This document shows, piece by piece, positions 34,317 to 43,034 of a stretch of DNA of 64,000 nt (its first letter is position 1; each line of letters begins with the position of its first letter). The DNA lies in the NCBI GenBank assembly GCA_030586155.1, contig CP130741.1, forward strand, positions 3,032,680-3,096,679. The letters run 5' to 3'. This stretch comes from Eubacteriaceae bacterium ES3 (lineage in GTDB: Bacteria; Bacillota; Clostridia; Eubacteriales; Eubacteriaceae). Below the pieces are notes generated by a model. The model ran no database searches and was not told the origin of the DNA. It saw only the letters and a list, made by a program, of their open reading frames with translations. Position numbers and translations under genes: made by a program.

Positions 34317-34560
34317 TTCTTAAGTTATTTCTCCATTTCCTTTTACTTCTTTGCCGAAATCATAAGCCGTCCTTTTTACAGGCTTGGCCTTTACCGACAG
34401 TCAACTTCTTATTATACCGGATGTAGGTTAAGGAATCCAGCAGTTTACCTTGATATTAAGAAATTGAAATTTATTTTTTATTTTTTTTACGCTAGCTGAA
34501 TATTTTTATTAAAATATGCTATCTATATTAATAAATCGGTTTTTTTATAGGAGGTATGAC

Positions 34561-35604
34561 ATGAACTATCTTCAGGATTTACGTTATAAAGGGCTGCTGT
34601 TACTTCAGTATTTGATTATACTAGGCTCACTCGCTGCGACCCTCATAGCCATTATCAATAGTCGCCAGTTTAGCAGCATTATTATCAATATTATTCCTGG
34701 ATTAATCATTCTTATCATTATTTTCTTGCAACGGGCAAATCGCAAAAGACATAATTGGGGCCGCATCTTTACACTTGTCGTATTAAACCTCTTGGCCCTC
34801 CCCATTCTCTGGTATAATTCCCCGGGGGTCAATAGTGCAATCCCCTTATATTCTCTTATGATAATCATTTTATCCGCCTTTTTTGCAGAAAAAATGATTG
34901 AGTTTTTATTGCCTTTAGCCGGTCTTGGAGTTTCCGTATTCATGATTCGATATACCTTAATTAATCCAGATTTTTTTTCGCAGTTCCCAAATCATGATAC
35001 ATATATATCTACTTTTATGATCAGTTTTATTATCGTTTCAGGCATCATTATGCTTGCTGTTTTTCTCATTAACAAATCATTTCAAAAAGACAATGAAAAG
35101 TTTTTTAACATGTCTATCACTGACGAATTAACGGGACTATATAACAGAATATACTTTTTTAAATCCGGCCTTGAAGCTTTTGAGGACTTTATCCGATACA
35201 GCACGAAATTTACTGTACTGATGATTGACCTGGATAGCTTAAAAGAAGTCAACGACCAGCACGGTCATTCGGCAGGTGATCTTGTTCTTGAAGAATTTGC
35301 GAGAATACTGTCCGATACTTTAAGAACAGTGGATATCCCCGCTCGAATTGGTGGTGAAGAATTTGCTGTTATTTTAAAAAACACCGATCTAAAGCAAACG
35401 GCCAATGTTGCCGAAAGGATCAGAGAAACTCTTGAAGAAACAGAAATAAAATTCAAAAAAGATATCCTTAAAATAACCTGCAGTATTGGTGGCCAGCAGG
35501 TAAGCTCTATGTCTAATTCCTTCGATGACGTCCTTCTTGAAAGTGAGAAAAAGATGACTCAGGCTAAAGAAAAGGGCCGAAACAAAGTAATCTTAAAACT
35601 CTAA
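34561..35604 (+). CDS. Membrane-bound GGDEF diguanylate cyclase
   Basis: A 347-residue protein from the ATG at 34561 (AGGAGG seven bases upstream). The first ~175 residues hold about six hydrophobic spans (for example LLLLQYLIILGSLAATLIAI, IVSGIIMLAVFLI). The GGDEF domain starts at ITDELTGLYNRIYFFKSGLE and has the active motif IPARIGGEEFAVIL. RTVD five residues before GGEEF is a product-inhibition I-site (RxxD). DLDSLKEVNDQHGHSAGD gives the metal and substrate residues. The enzyme should make cyclic di-GMP; its signal input is through the membrane region and unknown. Confidence 0.9.
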   Translation: MNYLQDLRYKGLLLLQYLIILGSLAATLIAIINSRQFSSIIINIIPGLIILIIIFLQRANRKRHNWGRIFTLVVLNLLALPILWYNSPGVNSAIPLYSLMIIILSAFFAEKMIEFLLPLAGLGVSVFMIRYTLINPDFFSQFPNHDTYISTFMISFIIVSGIIMLAVFLINKSFQKDNEKFFNMSITDELTGLYNRIYFFKSGLEAFEDFIRYSTKFTVLMIDLDSLKEVNDQHGHSAGDLVLEEFARILSDTLRTVDIPARIGGEEFAVILKNTDLKQTANVAERIRETLEETEIKFKKDILKITCSIGGQQVSSMSNSFDDVLLESEKKMTQAKEKGRNKVILKL

Positions 35605-35637
35605 GCAAATCTGCCGCCAGAATATTTCGCAAAATAA

Positions 35638-36057
35638 TCAGCTGAATAAGTGCGGCACCAGTAAGTGGATGGCAATTCCGACAAAAATAAGCAGGGCAAT
35701 GGTTCTGTGCATGATGAACCAAGCCCCTTTTCGCGGACGTTTTTTAATGCTGGCATAGATCCCCAGGCACACTTGACTCAACATCAGAAAAGCTGCCATG
35801 ACGCCAGTTAAATTGATCCCAAAACGTGAATATTGAATTGCAAAATGCGACAACAGAAAAATCACTGTTGCCATTCCAAAAATTTTGTGATTTTTAACAA
35901 ACACCGTCATTAAAAACTGCATCAGTTTTTTGGCCGTTTTATTCCTGGCAATCACCTTACCAAATCGTTTATTAATAAACTTTAAAACAAAGTTTAAAAG
36001 TGTCGCACCATAGGCAAAAATCAGCAGCCAACCAATCAGTTCCCCCAATTCTCTCAA
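35638..36057 (-). CDS. Four-helix membrane protein, probable b-type cytochrome
   Basis: A 139-residue protein with four hydrophobic segments. Two histidine pairs, each 14 residues apart within helices, H57/H71 (NHKIFGMATVIFLLSHF) and H117/H131 (MHRTIALLIFVGIAIHLL), are placed as in bis-histidine heme sites of ferric-reductase-like and cytochrome b561-type proteins. A basic loop (SIKKRPRKG) faces the cytoplasm. A heme function is inferred from this spacing; no electron-transfer partner is adjacent. It ends only 33 bases from the convergent GGDEF gene, and the next gene upstream is a hydroxyacid dehydrogenase. Confidence 0.6.
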   Translation of the reverse strand: MRELGELIGWLLIFAYGATLLNFVLKFINKRFGKVIARNKTAKKLMQFLMTVFVKNHKIFGMATVIFLLSHFAIQYSRFGINLTGVMAAFLMLSQVCLGIYASIKKRPRKGAWFIMHRTIALLIFVGIAIHLLVPHLFS

Positions 36058-36084
36058 TTAATTTCCCTCCATTTCATCAGCTTT

Positions 36085-37068
36085 TTACACAATAATCAAA
36101 GGGTTCTCTCGCCCTGCTGCCATATCCAATAAACAGTTGACCGTATTCTGAGCCATACTCTCAACTGTTGTTTCGGTGTAAAAGGCAGTGTGCGGTGTCA
36201 AAATAACATTTGGAAAAGACCTGAGCATTGCCATCTGACGGTTGTTGATACAATCACCGGAGCGATCAATATAATAAAGATTTTTTTCATCTTCCAGAAC
36301 ATCCAAGGCTGCTGCAGAAACACCGCCTTCGAGCAGAGCCTCAATCAAGGCATCTGTATCAATCAGGTTTCCACGGGCCGTGTTAATTAAAATCCCGCCG
36401 GTTTTCATCATTTCAAAAGCCTTTTTATCAAACATATGCTGAGTTTCCAGCGTTGATGGCGCATGCAGGGTGACCACATCACTCTCGGCCAACAGTTTTT
36501 CAAAAGATACGTATTCGCAAAGCTCGGCCACTTCTTTGTGGGCACTTGGAGAATAGGCCAAAATACGACACCCAAATGACGAAAGATACTTTATCACCGT
36601 CCGACCAATCATCCCGGTTCCAACTACCCCAATCGTAGATTCCCCAATACTTTTTCCAACCTTCCCCTTAAGGGTATAATTCTGAACCCTCGACTGCTCC
36701 ATAATAAAAGGCATTTTTCGCAGACACATGAGAATCAGCATAATGGCATAATCCGCCACTGCTTCCGGCGGGTATGAAACATTCGATACATGAAGATTCA
36801 ATTCCTGTGCCCGTTTCAGATCAATATGGTCATAACCGATGGATCGAGTTAAAAAACAAGACACACCCGCCTGATGAAAAGCCTCCAAAAGGCCAGCATC
36901 CATTTTTGTTGGCGTAAAACTGACGCCATCATAGCCTGCTGCCAGATGGACATTTTGAAGGGAAGGATACGCTTCAGTATAATCATAGTCAATCCCTTTT
37001 TCTTTGCACAATACATCAAAATACTTTTTTTCATCAAATTCTCTAAAACAATATAAAAATAATTTCAA
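36085..37068 (-). CDS. D-2-hydroxyacid dehydrogenase (D-lactate dehydrogenase/VanH-like)
   Basis: A 327-residue NAD-dependent oxidoreductase. The Rossmann motif is IGVVGTGMIGRTVIKYL (about residues 148-164). The substrate domain has FLTRSIGYDHIDLKRA and NVSYPPEAVADYA. Catalytic residues are the arginine in INTARGNLIDTD, the glutamate in LDVLEDEK, and the histidine in VILTPHTAFYTE. The overall pattern is that of D-lactate dehydrogenase and VanH, reducing pyruvate or a related 2-oxoacid. The exact substrate is not settled. It is upstream of the cytochrome-like gene on the same strand, with 27 bases between. Confidence 0.88.
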   Translation of the reverse strand: MKLFLYCFREFDEKKYFDVLCKEKGIDYDYTEAYPSLQNVHLAAGYDGVSFTPTKMDAGLLEAFHQAGVSCFLTRSIGYDHIDLKRAQELNLHVSNVSYPPEAVADYAIMLILMCLRKMPFIMEQSRVQNYTLKGKVGKSIGESTIGVVGTGMIGRTVIKYLSSFGCRILAYSPSAHKEVAELCEYVSFEKLLAESDVVTLHAPSTLETQHMFDKKAFEMMKTGGILINTARGNLIDTDALIEALLEGGVSAAALDVLEDEKNLYYIDRSGDCINNRQMAMLRSFPNVILTPHTAFYTETTVESMAQNTVNCLLDMAAGRENPLIIV

Positions 37069-37111
37069 TTTCCCACCTTTTCGTTCCTTATATGTCTCCT
37101 CTGATTCACCC

Positions 37112-37801
37112 TCAATTTCTTCGCCGCTTATCTGGCTCTACAAGCTTATCTTCCGTAGTAAAGCTCCGGCCTTCTTCATACCCTTGAGCATAAAATTGAT
37201 GATGATAAACCTGATCCTTATCCTGATGTGGTCGGTGATGAAGAGGCTTTAAAATTTCCTTAACTTCTTCGGGAACCGCTATCACTAGTCCCCATTCCAG
37301 ATTTTCTGTTTCCTGTATTGTATAAGCATCCTCGAGCCCTTCATAAAAGCCTTTTCCATAACTTTCACAGGCATCATTGATCGTTTTTGCTGCTACGTCC
37401 TGTGAAGCCATCATTTTTTTTATATTTTCAAGATTAGACCGCACACAATCTACAGCATAAGCATAGATACTGCTACAGATTTGTGCATCCTCTTCATAAC
37501 CATAAAAAATAATATAATGGGTATCTGTATCATCTGGTGTAAACAGATAAAATACACAACAGTTATTTTCAGCTATCACATCTGCCAGGCCAGCCATCCA
37601 GTGCTCCTTATCCGTTGTATAAAAAAGCTCACTATCAACCTTAATTGGCTTTTGATCAAATCGTATAATATCACGATCTGTCAATTTATACTCAACCATT
37701 AACTTTCTGGCTTTTAAAATTGCATTATTCGCTTCATTCTGGTTAGGACTGGTTCCCAAGGCCAACAACTTTTTTATCCGTTCTCGAATATTTGTATCCA
37801 T
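37112..37801 (-). CDS. DUF2786 domain protein
   Basis: A 229-residue soluble protein from the ATG at 37801 (AAGAGG upstream); an extension to 37834 has no site. The N-terminal 40 residues (RIKKLLALGTSPNQNEANNA, then ILKARKLMVEYKLTDRDI) are the DUF2786 helical domain, found in bacteria and phage. The rest (CCVFYLFTPDDTDTHYIIFY, ARGRSF-like YEEGRSFTTED) is the domain that often follows it. Function unknown; phage or DNA-metabolism contexts are common for the family. No nearby phage genes are seen. Confidence 0.75.
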   Translation of the reverse strand: MDTNIRERIKKLLALGTSPNQNEANNAILKARKLMVEYKLTDRDIIRFDQKPIKVDSELFYTTDKEHWMAGLADVIAENNCCVFYLFTPDDTDTHYIIFYGYEEDAQICSSIYAYAVDCVRSNLENIKKMMASQDVAAKTINDACESYGKGFYEGLEDAYTIQETENLEWGLVIAVPEEVKEILKPLHHRPHQDKDQVYHHQFYAQGYEEGRSFTTEDKLVEPDKRRRN

Positions 37802-37956
37802 TTTAACACCTCTTAATTCTTCTTGGACACTCACAAATTAACGCAAATTAAAATAATTCTTATATAGTATTTTATTTGTATTATAAATTTCTGTCAAGAA
37901 TCATTATAAAAGACGTTCTGTTTTTAGAAAGAATTAAGCCACTTTTTTAAAAATCA

Positions 37957-38901
37957 TCAGTCCGGTAAATCAATCGATTTTTCCTCAACTGCTCCTACCA
38001 TAGTGCATTGATTTCTACCATTTTTTTTCGACGTGTAGAGGGCTTCATCAGCAAGATGAATGAAGTCATCACCTTTTTCAATCCCGTTCTCATTAACAAT
38101 CATCTGGTTTAAAAGTCCCATGCTGACTGTCAGCTTTATTTGATGGGTATCCTTACAAAAGATCAGCTCTTCTATATGAAGCCTTAATGCTTCCATCCGC
38201 TCTTTTAGCATTTTGGAGGATATTTTTTGCATAAACAATAGAAACTCTTCGCCACCATAACGAACAACCCAATCGGTTTCTTCGCGAATCCAATTCTTCA
38301 AAACTGTTGCAAGCTCTATCAGAACCTGATCGCCAGTTGGATGTCCATAGTCATCATTAATATGTTTGAAATAATCCACATCGAGCATCACAATACTAAT
38401 CGGATACTGGTCCTGATAGGCTTTAATAAGCTCATAGGGCAGCCTTTCTCTTAAAAAACGCCGATTATAAACATTTGTCAGTCCGTCTGTAACTACTTCC
38501 TGATTCAATTTCTTAAGTTTTTCCATGATCTTTTCGCTGGTTTCGTCTCTCATCCCTTCCAGCAGATGTTCATTGGTTACATCCCGCAGCAGTTCTAAAA
38601 CCTGTCTTTTGGATGGATCAGGTATAGCCGTAACCATGTATAATTTCTCATCTGTATACTCAAACTTCATTACCGTCCGATTTTCCTGTAATGCCCGAGT
38701 CGAAATACAGTTCTCGCAGGTTCTTCCAAAATCCCAGATATCATAGCAACAGGAAGGCTTTTCATTTTCCACAAACTCGTCATCAATCACGCTTTTTTCC
38801 AAAGGATTAACAACCCGAATGGCATCATAAACTTTTAACAGCAGACTGGTATCAATTGAATTTTCGTTCATCATCTTATGCTCCGACTCTTTTTTTATCA
38901 T
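37957..38901 (-). CDS. GGDEF diguanylate cyclase with a cysteine-rich PAS-like N-terminus
   Basis: A 314-residue soluble protein from the ATG at 38901 (AGGTGG upstream). Residues 10-120 look like a PAS-type sensor with a cysteine cluster, KPSCCYDIWDFGRTCENCIS, suitable for metal, heme or redox binding. The GGDEF domain begins VTDGLTNVYNRRFLRERLPY, with MLDVDYFKHINDDYGHPTGD and RYGGEEFLLFM, so it should be active. The position of the I-site reads EETD instead of RxxD, so product inhibition may be lost. It is a lone gene. Confidence 0.88.
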   Translation of the reverse strand: MIKKESEHKMMNENSIDTSLLLKVYDAIRVVNPLEKSVIDDEFVENEKPSCCYDIWDFGRTCENCISTRALQENRTVMKFEYTDEKLYMVTAIPDPSKRQVLELLRDVTNEHLLEGMRDETSEKIMEKLKKLNQEVVTDGLTNVYNRRFLRERLPYELIKAYQDQYPISIVMLDVDYFKHINDDYGHPTGDQVLIELATVLKNWIREETDWVVRYGGEEFLLFMQKISSKMLKERMEALRLHIEELIFCKDTHQIKLTVSMGLLNQMIVNENGIEKGDDFIHLADEALYTSKKNGRNQCTMVGAVEEKSIDLPD

Positions 38902-39083
38902 TTTACCACCTATTGTAAAAACATACCAGCCAGATCTATATTTTAAAACACCGCAATTTGAAGCCAATCTTTTACCAGGCCTGATAGAAATTTTTTTATC
39001 CAGAAAACAATTACAATCCAATTTATCTCTTTAATCACAAATTTTCTACTGGATTCACTGACTGTCTTGCCTTATAATAATAG

Positions 39084-39095
39084 TTAGATTTCTAA
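39084..39095 (+). promoter_or_regulatory. Palindromic operator candidate upstream of the marR gene
   Basis: TTAGATTTCTAA contains the inverted arms TTAGA/TCTAA around TT. It lies just after a TATAAT (39073-39078) and before the marR ribosome site, a usual place for an autoregulatory MarR site. Confidence 0.45.
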
Positions 39096-39127
39096 TTATT
39101 AGTATTCAAATATAAAGGAGGGTGGTA

Positions 39128-39553
39128 ATGAAACTATCTTTTCACTATTTACTGATGATCAATCAGGCGCTATTTAAAAAGAGAGTCATCTCCAGGTTAT
39201 CCGGTTCCGATCTGAGTTCCGGTCAACCTAAAGTTTTAGACTATCTTTCTCAGCACGACGGCAGCATCCAAAAGGACATCGCTTTTGGCTGCCAGATTGA
39301 GCCGGCTACTCTGACCACGATTATTAAAAGCATGGAAGATCAGAATCTCGTCGAGCGAAGAAGTATAAACGACAATCGTCGCAGTAATTTTGTTTACCTC
39401 ACATCATTGGGACGGGAAAAATCAGCTCATGTCAACACAATTTTCAAGCAGACCGAAAGTGATGCTTTTAAAGACATTTCAAAAAAAGAACAGGAAGATT
39501 TTCTCAAAACCTTTCAGAAAATCTGCCACAATCTGACAGAAACGGAGCACTAA
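39128..39553 (+). CDS. MarR family transcriptional regulator
   Basis: A 141-residue winged-helix regulator. The start is the ATG at 39128, seven bases after AAAGGAGG; the GTG at 39122 is too close to it. The recognition helices are in SGQPKVLDYLSQHDGSIQKD and GCQIEPATLTTIIKSMEDQN, and the wing in ERRSINDNRRSNFVYLTSLG. The stop (TAA) is directly followed by the ATG of the next gene, so the two form one transcript. It probably represses its own operon through the palindrome at 39084-39095. Confidence 0.9.
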   Translation: MKLSFHYLLMINQALFKKRVISRLSGSDLSSGQPKVLDYLSQHDGSIQKDIAFGCQIEPATLTTIIKSMEDQNLVERRSINDNRRSNFVYLTSLGREKSAHVNTIFKQTESDAFKDISKKEQEDFLKTFQKICHNLTETEH

Positions 39554-40858
39554 ATGAATCGCCAAGAACTCTTTAAACGTTATTTAATCTTTTCAATCGG
39601 TATTATTATTAATTCATTCGGAATCAGTTTGATCACTAAAGCGAATTTGGGAACTTCACCCATTTCCAGTCTTCCCTTCACCCTAAGCCTGGGATTTTCG
39701 CCTACTCTAGGAACTTTCACCCTCTACATGAGTATTATTCTGATTGTCCTGCAAATTATTCTGCTGCGAAAAAATTTTCCAAAACACTATTTCCTGCAGA
39801 TCCCTGTTTCCATTCTTTTTTCAGTTTTTATTGATTTAAGTATGTCTTTTTTGACATTCATGAATCCAGTCAATTTTATTTTCCAATTTCTTTTCCTTGT
39901 TTTAGGCTGTCTCATACTGGGTTTCGGTGTTTACCTGGAAATGGTGGCAGATGTGGTTATGCTGCCCGGTGAAGCTTTTGTCAACGCGGTATCTATTACC
40001 TTTAAAAGTGATTTTGGAAAAACAAAGGTTTTATTCGATACATCAATGACCATCTGTGCCATTTTACTAAGCTTTATCATTTTTAATCATCTGGAAGGCG
40101 TTGGTATCGGTACCGTCCTTGCTGCAGTTATGGTTGGGATGGTCGCCAGGTTTCTCAAACGACAGATTCAATTTATTCCTAATTTCATTAGTCAGAAAAG
40201 CCATTCAGAGCCGCTTCCCCAGGAATTTTCAAATCCCGGAAAAACAATCATCACGATCAGCCGCGAATATGGCAGTGATGGCCGCAAAATTGGCAAAGCC
40301 TTATCCGAACTTCTTGCTTATGACTATTATGATAAAGAAATAATTGAAATGACAGCACAAAATTTCAATCTCCCGGAAGCTGAGGTAGCCGCAAACGAAG
40401 AAATGATGCATAATCCGCTATTAAACGACCTGCTGGCATCCTACAATGAACTTGAAAAAGACGCGACTCTGCTTGATAAACTTTACCAGGCCGAAACTGA
40501 AATCATCCAAAAAGCCGCTGATAAAGGGAATTGCATCATCATTGGCAGAAGTGCAGATTATATTTTAAGAAACTATAATAACTGTATCAATATCTTCATT
40601 TATGCCAGCGACACTTATAAAATTTCGAATATCATGAATCGTGAAAATTTAAGTCGCCTTGCGGCCCAAAAACATATGCGCACTATTAATAAACGAAGAT
40701 TTATCCACTATAAGTACTATACCGGCCAGATTTTTGGCCTTTCAAAAAACTACCATCTTAGTCTTGATATTAGTAAACTTGGTTTTGAAAAAACACTCCA
40801 GCTCATCGAAGACTATTTGTCTATAACCAAATCGCAGGAAATAAAACTCAGCGCCTAA
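39554..40858 (+). CDS. YczE/YitT-type membrane protein fused to a cytidylate kinase-like domain
   Basis: A 434-residue fusion. Residues 1-210 hold about six membrane spans with GISLITKANLGTSPISSLPF and GEAFVNAVSITFKSDFGKTK, typical of the YczE/YyaS family. After a linker, residues ~230-434 form a cytidylate-kinase-like P-loop domain. TIITISREYGSDGRKIGKAL replaces a classic GxxGxGKS/T loop with GSDGRKIG, and IIIGRSADYILRN and RRFIHYKYYTGQIFG follow. The kinase part may not bind CMP. It is co-transcribed with marR, and a terminator follows. The transported or sensed compound is unknown. Confidence 0.85.
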   Translation: MNRQELFKRYLIFSIGIIINSFGISLITKANLGTSPISSLPFTLSLGFSPTLGTFTLYMSIILIVLQIILLRKNFPKHYFLQIPVSILFSVFIDLSMSFLTFMNPVNFIFQFLFLVLGCLILGFGVYLEMVADVVMLPGEAFVNAVSITFKSDFGKTKVLFDTSMTICAILLSFIIFNHLEGVGIGTVLAAVMVGMVARFLKRQIQFIPNFISQKSHSEPLPQEFSNPGKTIITISREYGSDGRKIGKALSELLAYDYYDKEIIEMTAQNFNLPEAEVAANEEMMHNPLLNDLLASYNELEKDATLLDKLYQAETEIIQKAADKGNCIIIGRSADYILRNYNNCINIFIYASDTYKISNIMNRENLSRLAAQKHMRTINKRRFIHYKYYTGQIFGLSKNYHLSLDISKLGFEKTLQLIEDYLSITKSQEIKLSA

Positions 40859-40875
40859 AATAAAAATTTTTACAA

Positions 40876-40920
40876 AAAAAACACCGGACAGCCGATAAAA
40901 ATCTCTGTCCGGTGTTTTTT
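40876..40920. terminator. Bidirectional terminator between convergent genes
   Basis: AAAAAACACCGGACAG pairs with CTGTCCGGTGTTTTTT around 13 bases. Perfect 16-bp stem. Confidence 0.92.
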
Positions 40921-40936
40921 ACTTATTGATAAACTA

Positions 40937-41185
40937 TTATTTTTTTATCATATTGATTACAATCAGAAGAATGGCTGCTCCCACAAAAGAAACAAAAATG
41001 CTCCATAAATTCAATCCACTTACTCCAGCCTGTCCGAAGAAGGAAAATACCCAACCGCCAATCACTGCACCCAGAATCCCGACAACAATATTTTTGAGCA
41101 AACCCATATCTTTATTATTGCTGGTAATAATACTGGCCAACCAACCGGCAATGCCGCCTAAAATAATCCATGAAAAAATACCCAT
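40937..41185 (-). CDS. GlsB/YeaQ/YmgE-type stress-response membrane protein
   Basis: An 82-residue protein with three hydrophobic segments: IFSWIILGGIAGWLASII, GLLKNIVVGILGAVIGGWVF and FVGAAILLIVINMI. The pattern GGxAGWLA at the start and GxxGAxIGGW in the middle are hallmarks of the transglycosylase-associated (GlsB/YeaQ/YmgE) family. These small membrane proteins are linked to general stress, without known activity. It follows metNI by 11 bases on the same strand and may be co-transcribed with it. Confidence 0.88.
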   Translation of the reverse strand: MGIFSWIILGGIAGWLASIITSNNKDMGLLKNIVVGILGAVIGGWVFSFFGQAGVSGLNLWSIFVSFVGAAILLIVINMIKK

Positions 41186-41196
41186 CTGTTCCTCCT

Positions 41197-41856
41197 CTAT
41201 TTTCGTTTATCCGATTGTCGGGCAATTCGCATACCCACTTCCTGAAAAAACTGCACAATTAAAACCAGTAACACAACAGTAACAATCATTACACCCGTTT
41301 CATAACGGTAGTATCCAAAGCGAATGGCAATATCGCCAAGTCCGCCGCCGCCAACAATCCCCGCCATTGCCGAGTATCCCAGAATGGTCGTCACTGCAAT
41401 CGCCGCACCCATTAAAAGCGAAGGTTTTGCTTCCGGTATCAGGACTTTCGTAACAACTTGCAGCGGGCTGGCCCCCATTGACAATGAGGCTTCAACAATA
41501 CCCTGATCAACTTCCTTTAGTGAAGACTCCACAAGTCTGGCAATAAAGGGTGCTGCCGCAATTACCAGCGGTACTATCGTTGCGGTTGAACCAATACTCG
41601 TTCCAGTAATCAGACGAGTTAGGGGAATCACCGCGATTAGCAAGATCAGAAAAGGAATAGAGCGGGTAATATTAACAACAATATTTAAGACCAGATTCAG
41701 GGCCTTAAAAGGTTTAATTCCGCCTTCTTCACTGGTTACCAGAAGAATACCCATCGGTATTCCTAATACGTAGGCAAGCAGTGTTGAGGTTAAAGTCATA
41801 TATAACGTTTCAAAAATCCCCTGAATAATTAATGGTGTCATTGATGAATCCCACAT
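41197..41856 (-). CDS. metI: Methionine ABC transporter permease MetI
   Basis: A 219-residue permease with five to six membrane segments, matching MetI length. The N-terminal GIFETLYMTLTSTLLAYVLG and RSIPFLILLIAVIPLTRLIT are typical. The cytoplasmic coupling loop EASLSMGASPLQVVTKVLIP is the EAA motif that contacts the ATPase. It is followed by GGGGLGDIAIRFGYYRYET. Its start abuts the metN stop (no gap). No metQ substrate-binding lipoprotein gene is beside it. Confidence 0.93.
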   Translation of the reverse strand: MWDSSMTPLIIQGIFETLYMTLTSTLLAYVLGIPMGILLVTSEEGGIKPFKALNLVLNIVVNITRSIPFLILLIAVIPLTRLITGTSIGSTATIVPLVIAAAPFIARLVESSLKEVDQGIVEASLSMGASPLQVVTKVLIPEAKPSLLMGAAIAVTTILGYSAMAGIVGGGGLGDIAIRFGYYRYETGVMIVTVVLLVLIVQFFQEVGMRIARQSDKRK

Positions 41857-42879
41857 TTAATTCACCTCCTCGACCGTTATTTGATGGGCTGTTAAGTAAG
41901 AAAGTGCTTTGTTTCGTCCTCTCTCATCATCGCCAAACTGAACCACCATCTGTCCATAACTGACACCGTCTATATGCTGCAGCTCTGCATGAAGAATATT
42001 AACCAGACAGTTAGTTTCAAGAACCATTCTGGCGATGACCGCCTGGCTGGCCGATTTTTCATCGAAGACCAGTCTATAAGTCTGAGCCCCCATGTCCATC
42101 TTAACATCATCCCGTTCCGGCAGAATCATTTTTCTGGCAATCTCGGTCTGTGGATTTCTAAAAACTTCCTCTACAGTCCCTTCTTCAGCAATATGACTTT
42201 TGTCAATGATTGCTACATGACTGCAGATTTCCTCCACTACACTCATTTCATGGGTGATAATGACAATTGTAATCCCCAGCTTTTCATTAATTTCTTTTAA
42301 AAGATTTAAAATAGCTTTGGTTGTTGAAGGGTCAAGCGCTGAGGTCGCCTCGTCACATAACAAAATCTTGGGGTTATTAGCCAGGGCTCTGGCAATGGCA
42401 ATTCTCTGCTTCTGACCGCCCGAGAGCTGCGATGGATAAGCTTTTGCTTTATCTGCCAGCCCGACAAGTGAGAGAAGCTCCTTTGCCCGTTTCTTTGCCG
42501 CTTCTTTCTCTACACCGGCAATTTCTAATGGAAAAAGAATGTTTTGCTCAGCCGTCCGCTGGGATAAAAGATTGAACTGCTGAAAGATCATCCCAAGAGA
42601 ATAGCGGACCCGTCTCAGCGCCTTTTCTTCGATACCGGAAATATCTTCACCATCAATAAATACCTGTCCGCTGGTTGGCTTTTCAAGTAGATTGATACAT
42701 CGAACCAGGGTACTTTTGCCTGCACCGCTCATGCCGATGATTCCATAAATTTCCCCTTGGCCAATTGTCAGGTTAATATCATCCAGGGCATTTACCTGAC
42801 CGTCTTTGACCTTAAATGTTTTTTTCAAATTCTTTATTTCGATAATCGGTTGGTTCTTTTGCTTCTCGATATGATTCAC
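41857..42879 (-). CDS. metN: Methionine ABC transporter ATP-binding protein MetN
   Basis: A 340-residue ATPase. Walker A is IGMSGAGKSTLVRCINLLEK (about residues 45-64), the signature is QLSGGQKQRIAIARALANN, and Walker B is ILLCDEATSALDPSTT. The C-terminal ~90 residues form the NIL/ACT-like domain (TNCLVNILHAELQHIDGVSY, MVVQFGDD) that binds methionine and inhibits transport in MetN. A promoter (TTGAAA-17-TATAAT) lies 125 bases upstream. No S-box or other known riboswitch was seen in the leader. MetI follows directly. Confidence 0.94.
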   Translation of the reverse strand: MNHIEKQKNQPIIEIKNLKKTFKVKDGQVNALDDINLTIGQGEIYGIIGMSGAGKSTLVRCINLLEKPTSGQVFIDGEDISGIEEKALRRVRYSLGMIFQQFNLLSQRTAEQNILFPLEIAGVEKEAAKKRAKELLSLVGLADKAKAYPSQLSGGQKQRIAIARALANNPKILLCDEATSALDPSTTKAILNLLKEINEKLGITIVIITHEMSVVEEICSHVAIIDKSHIAEEGTVEEVFRNPQTEIARKMILPERDDVKMDMGAQTYRLVFDEKSASQAVIARMVLETNCLVNILHAELQHIDGVSYGQMVVQFGDDERGRNKALSYLTAHQITVEEVN

Positions 42880-43003
42880 CTTCTTATAATTAATTAACCG
42901 CCTGATTTAATGACACTTCCAAAAACTTTAAATAAATGATTAATATAATGAGCTGTCTTGATTTAAAAGTTTATGCAAACGAAAATAAATTCAAACCCTT
43001 CTG

Positions 43004-43032
43004 ATTATAAACAAGTTTCACAAATTTTTCAA
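43004..43032 (-). promoter_or_regulatory. Promoter of metNI
   Basis: Minus strand TTGAAA (43032-43027), 17 bases, TATAAT (43009-43004). It overlaps the end of the upstream yccF gene and leaves a leader of about 117 bases before metN. Confidence 0.75.
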
Positions 43033-43034
43033 GC

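Noticed and set aside
42880-43034. SAM (S-box) riboswitch upstream of metN
   Set aside because: No S-box core such as the conserved AGAGAGGTGGAGGGA-like block and no terminator between promoter and gene.
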